Assembly: GCA_021780575.1 (NCBI GenBank)
Contig: JAJXYL010000012.1
Coordinates: 1 to 9,714 of the forward strand
Direction of reading: 5' to 3'
DNA: 9,714 nt
DNA from: a bacterium
GTDB lineage: Bacteria > Patescibacteriota > Minisyncoccia > Phycocordibacterales > Phycocordibacteraceae
A model generated the notes under the pieces. It was not told the DNA's origin. It searched no databases and saw nothing but the letters and a program-made list of their open reading frames with translations. Position 1 is the first letter of the stretch, and each line of letters starts with the position of its first letter. A program made the position numbers and the translations under genes. Of the stretch, positions 1 to 5,861 are shown piece after piece.

Positions 1-806
1 ATGCTCGTACGCTGATTGCGCGGATCCGTCTTCACGCGCTTCACCGCGTCGAGCTCGACGAGCCCTGCGACGAAATCCGTGTTCGGAATGACCCCTGCCT
101 CTACAAAGAGGCCAGAGACGGCGAGTTCCTTAACCTCTCCCGAGTCCTTGTCCTTGTAGCGGAGACCGGTAACAAACTGTTCGCCCATAACCTCAGTCGG
201 CTCTGCGTGGGTGATGATACGCATATTCGGATGCGCAGAGGCTTTCTCGACGGTGACTGCATCGGCCTTGAACTCCTTGTGTCGGTGGATGAGTGTCACA
301 GATTTTGCATAGGCAAGGAGTTGGAGTGTGGTCTCAAACCCGGCATTGCCACCGCCGATAACCGCGACGTCCATTCCGCCAAATAGCGGCCCGTCGCACG
401 AAGCACAGTACGTAACACCCTTATTCTCAAACTTCTCAGCGCCTGGGACGTCCAACTTCCGGCGGCTGGCACCCGAGGAGATAAGTATCGCCCTCGAGGC
501 GAATTCTTTGCCGGTTTTTGTTGTGGTGGTAAACGTACTGTCGGTTTTCGAAAGAGTAACGACGCGCTCGCCGGCGATAATCTCGAGCCGATCGCTCTTC
601 ACTGCGTCAAGGTGCGTACGAAAAGATTTCGCGAGATCAGCGCCGTGTATCTTTGTTGAACCAATCCAATTCTCGATGCCTTCTGAAACGGTAGACTGTC
701 CTCCGATTTCTTCCGCAATAAGCGCAGTCTTTAAACGCTTGCGGGCGGCATACACTGCCGCTGCGACGCCAGCGGGCCCACCGCCAACGATGATGAGGTC
801 GTACAT
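1..806 (-). CDS. trxB: Thioredoxin reductase (partial, C-terminus beyond left edge)
   Basis: Flavoprotein of the low-molecular-weight thioredoxin reductase family, which passes electrons from NADPH through FAD to a CxxC pair and on to thioredoxin in the cytoplasm. About 268 codons are present; the family is usually 300-320 residues, so the final FAD-binding segment (the GD motif) is missing past the edge. Visible motifs, by my translation: N-terminal FAD dinucleotide fold GGGPAG (8-13), redox site CASC (C134 and C137, matching the usual CATC), a second dinucleotide fold GGGNAG (151-156), and IPNT in the returning FAD domain. The NADPH 2'-phosphate motif, usually HRRxxxR, reads HRHKEFK (174-180), so cofactor preference may be altered. 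The ATG at 806 sits 7 nt after a -10-like box and gives a start typical of the family (MYDLIIVGGG). It lies downstream of ftsZ but probably has its own promoter. AhpF-like or other FAD reductases are a less likely alternative. Confidence 0.93.
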   Translation of the reverse strand, partial: MYDLIIVGGGPAGVAAAVYAARKRLKTALIAEEIGGQSTVSEGIENWIGSTKIHGADLAKSFRTHLDAVKSDRLEIIAGERVVTLSKTDSTFTTTTKTGKEFASRAILISSGASRRKLDVPGAEKFENKGVTYCASCDGPLFGGMDVAVIGGGNAGFETTLQLLAYAKSVTLIHRHKEFKADAVTVEKASAHPNMRIITHAEPTEVMGEQFVTGLRYKDKDSGEVKELAVSGLFVEAGVIPNTDFVAGLVELDAVKRVKTDPRNQRTS

Positions 807-813
807 GTCGGGC

Positions 814-822
814 AGTATAACA
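814..822 (-). promoter_or_regulatory. Extended -10 promoter of trxB
   Basis: On the minus strand TGTTATACT (TG-n-TATACT) occupies 822 down to 814. Seven bases (GCCCGAC) separate it from the trxB ATG, so transcription would start at or within a base or two of the start codon, giving a leaderless mRNA. No convincing -35 is present; that region is occupied by the hairpin at 825-847. No Shine-Dalgarno sequence is present. Confidence 0.55.
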
Positions 823-824
823 GA

Positions 825-847
825 ACGTGGCACCGGGGGTGCCACGT
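825..847 (-). terminator. Perfect 10-bp hairpin between ftsZ and trxB
   Basis: ACGTGGCACC, a 3-base loop and GGTGCCACGT form a perfect GC-rich inverted repeat 8 bp past the ftsZ stop. On the minus strand it is followed by TCTGTTAT, a weak T-tract, so it may be an intrinsic or partly leaky terminator for ftsZ, or an mRNA 3'-end stabiliser. It directly abuts the extended -10 of trxB. Confidence 0.6.
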
Positions 848-855
848 GGATATCT

Positions 856-2088
856 TTATTTCTTGTTCCTGCGTAGAAACGCTGGGATTGCACCCCACGT
901 CTCATCATCCTCTGGCACCGGAGGCGGGGCATCTTCGCGTCGATGGGGTAGGGCGGTCACGATGGGCTCTTCCTCTTTAGTGGCAGGCTCGACTTTCTCT
1001 GGCTTGCTTCCCGGTTTTTCTTCGCGCTTCAAGCTCTCATGGTAAATGCGTCCCGACCCTTCTTCGTGTTTCTCTGGGGGAAGAGAGAATAGGGAGCGTT
1101 CGGTGCCGGCGTGCGACGCGTGTGAGGCGCTCTCGGGGAATCCGGTCGCGATGACGATAATGCGGATCTGCCCTTTCTTCAGCTTGTCATCCTTCATCAC
1201 ACCCCAGATAATCTTGGCTCCCTTATCGACGGATTCACTGATAATCTTCGAAGCCTCGTGTACCTCCATGATACCCAGGTCGTCGGAGTGGGCGACGACC
1301 CAAAGGACGCCCTTGGCGCCCGAGATAGAGATATCCAAGAGGGGAGAGTTGACCGCCCGTTTTGCGGCTTCTTTCGCGCGTTCATCGCCCTCGGCGATAC
1401 CGATGCCCATCAGTGTGGGTCCCGCGCCTTCCATGACCGCTTTGATATCGTTGAAGTCGGTATTGATATCGCCAGGCGTACGGATGATGTCGGAAACACC
1501 CTCCACCGCCTCCCGCAAGACTTCATCGCACAGCGCAAATGCTTGCTTAAGTGACAGTGTCTGTTCGACGGCCACGAGCAATTTATCATTGGGGATTACG
1601 ATAAATGCATCCACTTCCTTCTTCAGTTCGGCGAGCCCACGCTCAGCGATTTCCCTGCGTTGTGCTCCTTCGAATCCGAATGGCTTAGTGACGATGGCGA
1701 TGACAAGCGCGCCGACTTCCTTTGCTATTTTAGCAACAACCGCAGAAGCGCCCGTGCCCGTTCCGCCGCCCATGCCGCATGTGATGAACACCATATCGGA
1801 ACCCTGGAGTGTCTCTTGGATCTGCTGGCGCGTTTCCTCAGCGGCTCGCTTCCCGAGTTCTGGGTTCATGCCGGTACCGAGTCCTCGGGTAAGGTTCTTG
1901 CCGATGTGAATCTTGCGCTTGGCAAGCGAACGGTGAAGATCTTGCGCATCTGAATTTATGGCGACGAATTCGACACCGCGTACCTTAGAAGCAATCATGT
2001 GATTGATCGCGTTATTGCCGGAGCCGCCAACGCCAACGACGCGAATCCGCGCAAATGTCTCAATCTCTGGCTCAACGCGTTTGGACAT
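856..2088 (-). CDS. ftsZ: Cell division GTPase FtsZ
   Basis: Tubulin-like GTPase that polymerises into the cytokinetic Z-ring under the membrane. At 410 residues it has the normal length. Seen in sequence: the nucleotide-binding loop GGSGNN (21-26), the tubulin/FtsZ signature GGGTGTG (107-113), and the catalytic T7 loop NTDFND (209-214) with N209, D211 and D214 in the NxDxxD pattern, so it should be an active polymerising GTPase. The globular core ends near residue 318. A charged, Pro/Glu/Lys-rich disordered linker follows (about 320-395), then the conserved C-terminal peptide IPAFLRR (401-407), which docks onto FtsA. A basic RRNKK end follows, as in FtsZ proteins that bind membrane partners. 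The ATG at 2088 is preceded by an extended -10 box 23 nt upstream and has no Shine-Dalgarno sequence. It follows ftsA after 104 bp, the order found in dcw clusters. Stop codon TAA. Confidence 0.98.
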   Translation of the reverse strand: MSKRVEPEIETFARIRVVGVGGSGNNAINHMIASKVRGVEFVAINSDAQDLHRSLAKRKIHIGKNLTRGLGTGMNPELGKRAAEETRQQIQETLQGSDMVFITCGMGGGTGTGASAVVAKIAKEVGALVIAIVTKPFGFEGAQRREIAERGLAELKKEVDAFIVIPNDKLLVAVEQTLSLKQAFALCDEVLREAVEGVSDIIRTPGDINTDFNDIKAVMEGAGPTLMGIGIAEGDERAKEAAKRAVNSPLLDISISGAKGVLWVVAHSDDLGIMEVHEASKIISESVDKGAKIIWGVMKDDKLKKGQIRIIVIATGFPESASHASHAGTERSLFSLPPEKHEEGSGRIYHESLKREEKPGSKPEKVEPATKEEEPIVTALPHRREDAPPPVPEDDETWGAIPAFLRRNKK

Positions 2089-2111
2089 AGGATGAAAGTT
2101 ATGTGCTCGCT

Positions 2112-2120
2112 ATGATAACA
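2112..2120 (-). promoter_or_regulatory. Extended -10 promoter of ftsZ
   Basis: TGTTATCAT (TG-n-TATCAT) on the minus strand ends 23 nt before the ftsZ ATG, predicting a leader of about 15-18 nt. The best upstream -35-like hexamer is TTGCAT at 2138-2133, with a short 15-bp spacer. This would let ftsZ be expressed apart from rpsU-ybeY-ftsA. Confidence 0.45.
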
Positions 2121-2147
2121 GAAGTGGCCAATATGCAAATATTGACA

Positions 2148-2181
2148 ACCCGCGGATACGGCTCGTTATTTACCGCCGGGT
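2148..2181 (-). other. Imperfect hairpin between ftsA and ftsZ
   Basis: Arms ACCCG+CGG (2148-2155) and CCG+CGGGT (2173-2181) pair as an 8-bp stem with one bulged base (2176) around a 17-nt loop, 11 nt past the ftsA stop. No T-tract follows on the minus strand, so it is more likely a pause, processing or attenuation element than a full terminator. The rest of the 104-bp gap holds only the ftsZ promoter. Confidence 0.35.
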
Positions 2182-2192
2182 GAACTAAGAAG

Positions 2193-3350
2193 TTATGGCA
2201 GAAACTGCTGGAAAAACTTCTTTATCACCTCCCAGAATGGTTGCTTCGGTACAGTCGTGTCGTCGGTAAGCCCCCAGATGGCAATGCCGTAGGCAACTGC
2301 CCAGGTCGCATCGCGGATTTTTGTGTCAGCAAGGATACGCAGTTCAGCGAGCCGCGAAGGGAGCTTTAGAGAACCCCTCGCGATTTCACTGATGGAGCCG
2401 ACGCCCGATCCGCCGCCTGAAATGATGATACCAGCGGGCAATGGTCCTCTGTGGCCGAGCGACTTCAGGTGTTTATCGATGAGGGCGAACATATCCATAA
2501 GTCTCGTTTCGATGAGGCTATCCACTTTCTTGCGCGGATACATTTGTCCGGAAAGGCGACCAATTTTTACGCGCTCGGCCTCTTCAATCGAGATACGCAG
2601 GCCGAGCGCGATATCGTTGGTGATGTGGCTTGAGCCCATTGGGAAGACCTTTATCGATATAGGGATACCCTCATCGTAGACAACGATTGAGATCGTCTCT
2701 GCCCCAATGTTCGCGAGCACGCACCCCTTCATCTTCTGGTCGCCCTCAAGCAGAACAAAGGAGCCTGCGAGAGGGGAAGCCATCTGGCCAATGACTTCGA
2801 TGTCTGCGTCTTCCACAGCCTGCGAGAGCGCTTCCTCGTGCTGGGCGAGGCAGGTAACGAAAAGGTAATCAGCTTCAAGACGGATGCCTTTCATTCCGAT
2901 CGGATCGCCAAGCACTTTAGCGCCGTCGATTCGGTATTCAAGCGGAATGCTATGGAGAACGCGTCGATTCAGGAACCCGGGAGCAGCTACCTCACGCGCT
3001 GCCTTTCCCGCCTTCTCGATGTCAAGAACGGTTATTTCTTGGTCTGCACGTGAGATGATTGTGGAGCCGGTTGCACGTGCCTCGTCGAGCGAGATGCCGC
3101 CTATGGCAAGAAAGGCGGAGCGTATCGAAATATGAGCGACAGACTCAGCCTCCTTTTTCGCCCTCAGGATACTCGCGGAAACTTCCTTCTGATCGACAAT
3201 GTAACCGTGACGCAGACCCTTGGATTCGGCAATGCCGGTGCCAAGGACGCGCCCCTGCCGTACGCCGTTTTTATCGTAGAGTTCCTCGACAACCACTATC
3301 TTTACTTGATAGGTGCCAATATCGACGCCGACTGCAATGCGTCGTTTCAT
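2193..3350 (-). CDS. ftsA: Cell division protein FtsA (actin-like membrane anchor for FtsZ)
   Basis: Actin/Hsp70-fold ATPase that tethers FtsZ to the membrane and recruits late divisome proteins. From the ATG at 3350 it is 385 residues. The reading frame is open 25 codons further upstream, but that part overlaps ybeY and lacks family similarity, whereas MKRRIAVGVDIGT is the expected start. Seen: phosphate-1 motif VDIGT (9-13); the region of the FtsA-specific 1C subdomain (about 80-165); phosphate-2 region ANIGAETIS (213-221), where the usual DIGGGT aspartate is N214 and the glycine run is broken; adenosine motif ISGGGSG (310-316); and a C-terminal amphipathic helix (about 371-385, FWEVIKKFFQQF) that fits a membrane-targeting sequence. 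It starts 16 nt after the ybeY stop, and that gap has a GGGGTGAG stretch too far upstream for a standard ribosome-binding site. Probably cotranscribed with rpsU-ybeY. Stop TAA. Confidence 0.95.
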   Translation of the reverse strand: MKRRIAVGVDIGTYQVKIVVVEELYDKNGVRQGRVLGTGIAESKGLRHGYIVDQKEVSASILRAKKEAESVAHISIRSAFLAIGGISLDEARATGSTIISRADQEITVLDIEKAGKAAREVAAPGFLNRRVLHSIPLEYRIDGAKVLGDPIGMKGIRLEADYLFVTCLAQHEEALSQAVEDADIEVIGQMASPLAGSFVLLEGDQKMKGCVLANIGAETISIVVYDEGIPISIKVFPMGSSHITNDIALGLRISIEEAERVKIGRLSGQMYPRKKVDSLIETRLMDMFALIDKHLKSLGHRGPLPAGIIISGGGSGVGSISEIARGSLKLPSRLAELRILADTKIRDATWAVAYGIAIWGLTDDTTVPKQPFWEVIKKFFQQFLP

Positions 3351-3366
3351 AAGGGCTCGCCTAAGC

Positions 3367-3774
3367 TCACCCCTTGGCGAATTTGGCCAAGAGATATTGT
3401 TCGCATTTCTCCATCTTACCACCATGCGCCCATCCCTTTATATGCAATATTCCGTGGATAAATAAATAGAGTATGAAATCATGCTTTTTTAGGCCGTATG
3501 CAGCAGATTGCCGCTCGGCTTCGTATGGACAAATAATTATCTCACCACTTTTCTGAGAAAGCGCGTAGGAGAGGACGTTTGGTATATAGGTCTTGCCCCG
3601 TAGATTTTTATTCAACGAACGTGCCCGTTTCGTGCCGACGAAGACAAGCGAGATATCCCAGCCGGGGAGCACTTCTTCCATAATTCTAGAAAACACTACT
3701 CGGGAACCTCTGATGGAGGAGCGAGTGGTGTTTAATATGGAAACGCCCTTTGGGTGCCTACCTCTTGCGCGCAT
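3367..3774 (-). CDS. ybeY: Endoribonuclease YbeY (16S rRNA maturation)
   Basis: Small zinc-dependent endonuclease (UPF0054) implicated in maturation of the 16S rRNA 3' end and ribosome quality control. At 135 residues it is slightly shorter than the typical 150-165. The metal-binding motif HGxLHxxGxxH is present as H107, H111 and H117, so all three zinc ligands are kept. Deviations: the residue before the last histidine, normally Asp (GYDH), is Ala (A116), and the conserved TDVLSF segment reads PNVLSY (65-70) after an LRGK loop. The ATG at 3774 overlaps the end of rpsU by 17 nt. No other start codon lies before the first conserved strand (VSILNTT, 11-17), so this start is the best available. 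The overlap implies translational coupling to bS21, a fellow 30S component. ftsA follows after 16 nt. Stop TGA. Confidence 0.88.
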   Translation of the reverse strand: MRARGRHPKGVSILNTTRSSIRGSRVVFSRIMEEVLPGWDISLVFVGTKRARSLNKNLRGKTYIPNVLSYALSQKSGEIIICPYEAERQSAAYGLKKHDFILYLFIHGILHIKGWAHGGKMEKCEQYLLAKFAKG

Positions 3775-4018
3775 TCTTCTTAGCAGCGGGGTCTATCTTG
3801 CCGAGCTTCACGAGCTCGTTATATGTCTCGCGACGGACTTTTGAGATGAGTGCGCGCTTATGTCCGACGTTTTTAGACCGAGTCCGTTGCCAATAGCGTC
3901 GGTCGCGCATCTCACGTACAAGACCAAGTCCCTGCGTCCTGCGGGTAAATCTGCGAATGAGCGCGGTTGAACTCTCGTTCTTTCCGCGGCGCACCTCAAC
4001 TCTTGTATCGGCTGTCAT
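3758..4018 (-). CDS. rpsU: 30S ribosomal protein bS21
   Basis: Small basic protein of the 30S platform near the anti-Shine-Dalgarno end of 16S rRNA. It has 86 residues against about 70 in E. coli, with a lysine/arginine-rich C-terminal extension ending KKNARKR. Recognised by VRRGKNESSTALIRRFTRR (9-27), the bS21 N-terminal helix segment, followed by a highly basic helical region. The ATG at 4018 is chosen because it begins just before the conserved block and sits 9 nt after a -10-like box. Its end overlaps ybeY by 17 nt, and the two probably lead a transcript that continues into ftsA. Stop TAG. Confidence 0.93.
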   Translation of the reverse strand: MTADTRVEVRRGKNESSTALIRRFTRRTQGLGLVREMRDRRYWQRTRSKNVGHKRALISKVRRETYNELVKLGKIDPAAKKNARKR

Positions 4019-4027
4019 GATTGGAGG

Positions 4028-4057
4028 ACTCTAACACACCGAAGTCAGGATTGTCTA
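4028..4057 (-). promoter_or_regulatory. Promoter of rpsU (-ybeY-ftsA)
   Basis: On the minus strand a -35-like TAGACA (4057-4052, five of six matches to TTGACA) is followed, after 18 bp, by TAGAGT (4033-4028) carrying an upstream TG (extended -10, TGTTAGAGT). Only 9 nt lie between the -10 and the ATG, so the mRNA would be leaderless or have a 2-3 nt leader. This is one of the best-formed promoters in the window. Confidence 0.55.
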
Positions 4058-4068
4058 CTTGCGTACGG

Positions 4069-4080
4069 CGGACAAGTCCG
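4069..4080 (-). other. Short palindrome after the HisRS-like gene
   Basis: CGGACTTGTCCG is a perfect 12-bp palindrome beginning 2 nt past the stop of the HisRS-like gene. As RNA it could form a 4-bp stem capped by a CUUG loop. A competing pairing, ACTTG with CAAGT (4057-4077), also exists. There is no T-tract, so any terminator activity would be weak. Confidence 0.25.
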
Positions 4081-4082
4081 GT

Positions 4083-5228
4083 TCATGCGAACAGTTTGAG
4101 GCGCTCAGCGAGGCCTTCAAGCGGAAGGGTGGTCTGTTCCTGCGTCTTTCGGTTGCGGAGTATTGCGGAGCCTTCAAGAGCCTCTTTGCGTCCCATGATG
4201 AGCAGATACGGGGAGCCGCGGCGCTCGGCTAGGTGGAGCTGTTCGGTGAGCGACTCCACGCCAATATCTTGCGCTAGCGGGACGTGCGCGCGTCTGAACT
4301 CTTCGGCGAGCTGGATAGAAATCCGCTTCGCTTCGTCTCCAATATGCACGAACGAGAAGCGCAGTCGCGATGATTTGCTTTTCGCCTTTGCCATTCCCTC
4401 GCTTCCTATCTGAAACACCGCGCCAACTGCGCTGAAGGGCGTGCCGGGGAAGAAATGACGCACAAGATCGTTGTAGCGCGAACCCCAGGCAACGCGATGG
4501 CCCCCGACGGTAATCTCAAAGCACGTATCGTTCCATATCGAACCGCGGCTGATCAGCGTACGCGCAAGCTCAAAGGGCGTTTCCGTCATTTCCAAATACT
4601 CAAGCAGGTCCTCAAAGCGTTTACGGCTCGCGTCAGAAAGATGTTCGGTTGGCACCGGGAGTTCTTCGGCGCATTCCCGCGCGATGGTGAATTCGGCGGC
4701 GAGGAACACGTCCTGTTTCGAGCGGGTCACACATTCTTCGGGAAGCGTTCCTGAGCGCTTCTTAAAGAAATTGGAGAGTTCGCGTGCATATCGCGCGCGC
4801 GTTTCTTTATCGCCCATGGAATTGATGCGGAGAACCGGCTCTTCGTGGAAAAGATCGCGCGTAAGAGAGAGAATCGCCCGGATGATGACCGCTTCGGCGA
4901 TCGCGTGATCTGAGCCGAGCGCGTGGAATTGTATCGTCGCCTTTTTTTGTGCCGGGCGGCCCTGGGCGATATTCGTGTGCCAGACAAAGAGCGGCTGTCG
5001 TTGAGTAGGCGCGCACGCGGCCTGCTGGCAATGCTTCAAGAAGTTCGCGACAGCTTCGGCAGTGGGATCAAGTTCGAGAAGGGCAAGCGTGTCAGGATAC
5101 CCCCCCTTCGCGCGAGCACCGCCACGCGCAGATGCGGTCAAGGTCGCGAGCGGCGTGAATCCGTAATACTGACCAACCGCGCGTGCTTTATTCAGAAGTT
5201 CTTCCGCCGGAATGGTATCGCGTGTCAT
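4083..5228 (-). CDS. Histidyl-tRNA synthetase-like protein with degenerate active site
   Basis: The 381-residue protein follows HisRS architecture. A class II catalytic-like core spans about 10-280 and includes QFHALG (100-105) and LRINSMGDKETRARY (133-147), the latter matching the HisRS block after motif 2. A C-terminal HGTP anticodon-binding-like domain spans about 290-380 (ESLTEQLHLAERRG, LLIMGRKE). Key catalytic elements are changed: the histidine-binding RGLDYY motif reads SRGSIWND (227-234), the motif-3 GGGRYD reads AWGSRYND (247-254), motif 2 lacks the usual FRxERPQ arginines, and motif 1 is not recognisable. I infer it does not charge tRNA-His and is a paralogue with another role. HisZ, the known HisRS-like regulator of HisG, normally lacks the anticodon domain, so it is a poor match. 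The start overlaps the lepB stop (ATGA), implying translational coupling. A strongly divergent but active HisRS is not excluded. Stop TGA. Confidence 0.8.
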   Translation of the reverse strand: MTRDTIPAEELLNKARAVGQYYGFTPLATLTASARGGARAKGGYPDTLALLELDPTAEAVANFLKHCQQAACAPTQRQPLFVWHTNIAQGRPAQKKATIQFHALGSDHAIAEAVIIRAILSLTRDLFHEEPVLRINSMGDKETRARYARELSNFFKKRSGTLPEECVTRSKQDVFLAAEFTIARECAEELPVPTEHLSDASRKRFEDLLEYLEMTETPFELARTLISRGSIWNDTCFEITVGGHRVAWGSRYNDLVRHFFPGTPFSAVGAVFQIGSEGMAKAKSKSSRLRFSFVHIGDEAKRISIQLAEEFRRAHVPLAQDIGVESLTEQLHLAERRGSPYLLIMGRKEALEGSAILRNRKTQEQTTLPLEGLAERLKLFA

Positions 5229-5806
5229 GGTGCCGTCGTCGTGCTTGAGCTGGTGAGTGTGTAGGACGTCGCACCCGGGAAGAAAGAGCTTCTTGAGAGC
5301 GGCAAGAGGCGTACATCAACACGGCCAATAATATTCTGTCTTGGTAACGGACCCCAAACACGGCTATCGGAGCTGTTGGGGCGATTGTCCCCCATGACGA
5401 AATACTCTCCGGAGTTCAGGGTTACTTTCTTCGTGTAGGTCGCATCTTCGTTCACGATGTACGGCTCGGGGAGCGTGAAGGTCGTTCCAGCAGGCGTCGT
5501 GATGGTCACGATGCCGTGATTGATGGAGACTGTTTCTCCGGGGAGTCCGATGATGCGCTTGATGTAAAAGATGGACGGATTTCCGGGGTAGCGGAAGACG
5601 ATGACGTCGCCACGTGCTGGTGCGTGGAAGTCGTACACCAGTTCGTCGACGATGAGATAGTCGAGATTTTCGAAAGTTGGATGCATGGACTCGCCGTCAA
5701 CAACGAACGGCGACGCGACGAAGAGGCGGATCGGGATGACCACGACCACAATAAGGAGCGCGAGTGTGAAAAGATCCTTCAGAAGACCTTTCCAAGTGTC
5801 AGACAT
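5225..5806 (-). CDS. lepB: Signal peptidase I
   Basis: Membrane-bound serine protease that removes signal peptides from exported proteins on the outer face of the cytoplasmic membrane. It has 193 residues, like compact Gram-positive-type enzymes. Seen: one N-terminal membrane segment (about 11-30, LFTLALLIVVVVIPIRLFV); box B with the catalytic serine in GESMHPT (S40); the general-base lysine in YIKRIIGLPG (K83); box E MGDNRPNSSDSR (138-149); and GRVDVRLLPL near the end. A Ser/Thr-rich tail (about 171-193) closes the protein. All catalytic residues are intact, so it should be active. The ATG at 5806 lies 6 nt after a TACAAT box, with no Shine-Dalgarno sequence. The stop TGA overlaps the start of the HisRS-like gene by 4 nt, and the pair forms a two-gene transcript divergent from pth. 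Confidence 0.96.
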   Translation of the reverse strand: MSDTWKGLLKDLFTLALLIVVVVIPIRLFVASPFVVDGESMHPTFENLDYLIVDELVYDFHAPARGDVIVFRYPGNPSIFYIKRIIGLPGETVSINHGIVTITTPAGTTFTLPEPYIVNEDATYTKKVTLNSGEYFVMGDNRPNSSDSRVWGPLPRQNIIGRVDVRLLPLSRSSFFPGATSYTLTSSSTTTAP

Positions 5807-5812
5807 GCGGGC

Positions 5813-5840
5813 ATTGTACGCGCTCGTCGCCAGAGCGCAA
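5813..5840 (-). promoter_or_regulatory. Promoter of lepB
   Basis: TACAAT (5818-5813, minus strand) lies exactly 6 nt (GCCCGC) before the lepB ATG. A weak -35-like TTGCGC at 5840-5835 gives a 16-bp spacer. The predicted start site coincides with the ATG (leaderless). The -35 region interleaves with the divergent pth promoter. Confidence 0.5.
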
Positions 5841-5855
5841 GTTTCTTGTTACCAT
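5827..5855 (+). promoter_or_regulatory. Promoter of pth
   Basis: TCGCCA (5827-5832, four of six matches to TTGACA), a 17-bp spacer and TACCAT (5850-5855) with an upstream TG (extended -10) end 6 nt before the pth ATG. The transcript would be leaderless. It overlaps the lepB promoter within a 55-bp divergent gap. Confidence 0.5.
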
Positions 5856-5861
5856 GCAGGC

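Noticed and set aside
1046..1909. A 287-codon open frame on the plus strand opposite ftsZ
   Set aside because: It is the antisense shadow of ftsZ, whose GTPase motifs are unmistakable. The translated product has no domain-like pattern and no promoter.
2142..2172. A consensus TTGACA on the plus strand that could drive antisense RNA into ftsA
   Set aside because: The matching -10 candidates (TTATTT or TATTTA) are poor, and TTGACA lies next to the hairpin arm. It is most likely chance.
3351..3425. A 25-codon upstream extension of ftsA
   Set aside because: It overlaps ybeY and carries no FtsA similarity. The ATG at 3350 begins directly at the conserved first strand.
4019..4027. CCTCC just before the rpsU ATG, the same sense as the anti-Shine-Dalgarno core
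   Set aside because: It lies between the -10 and the ATG, so it may not be in the mRNA. Five bases are too short to argue for rRNA mimicry.
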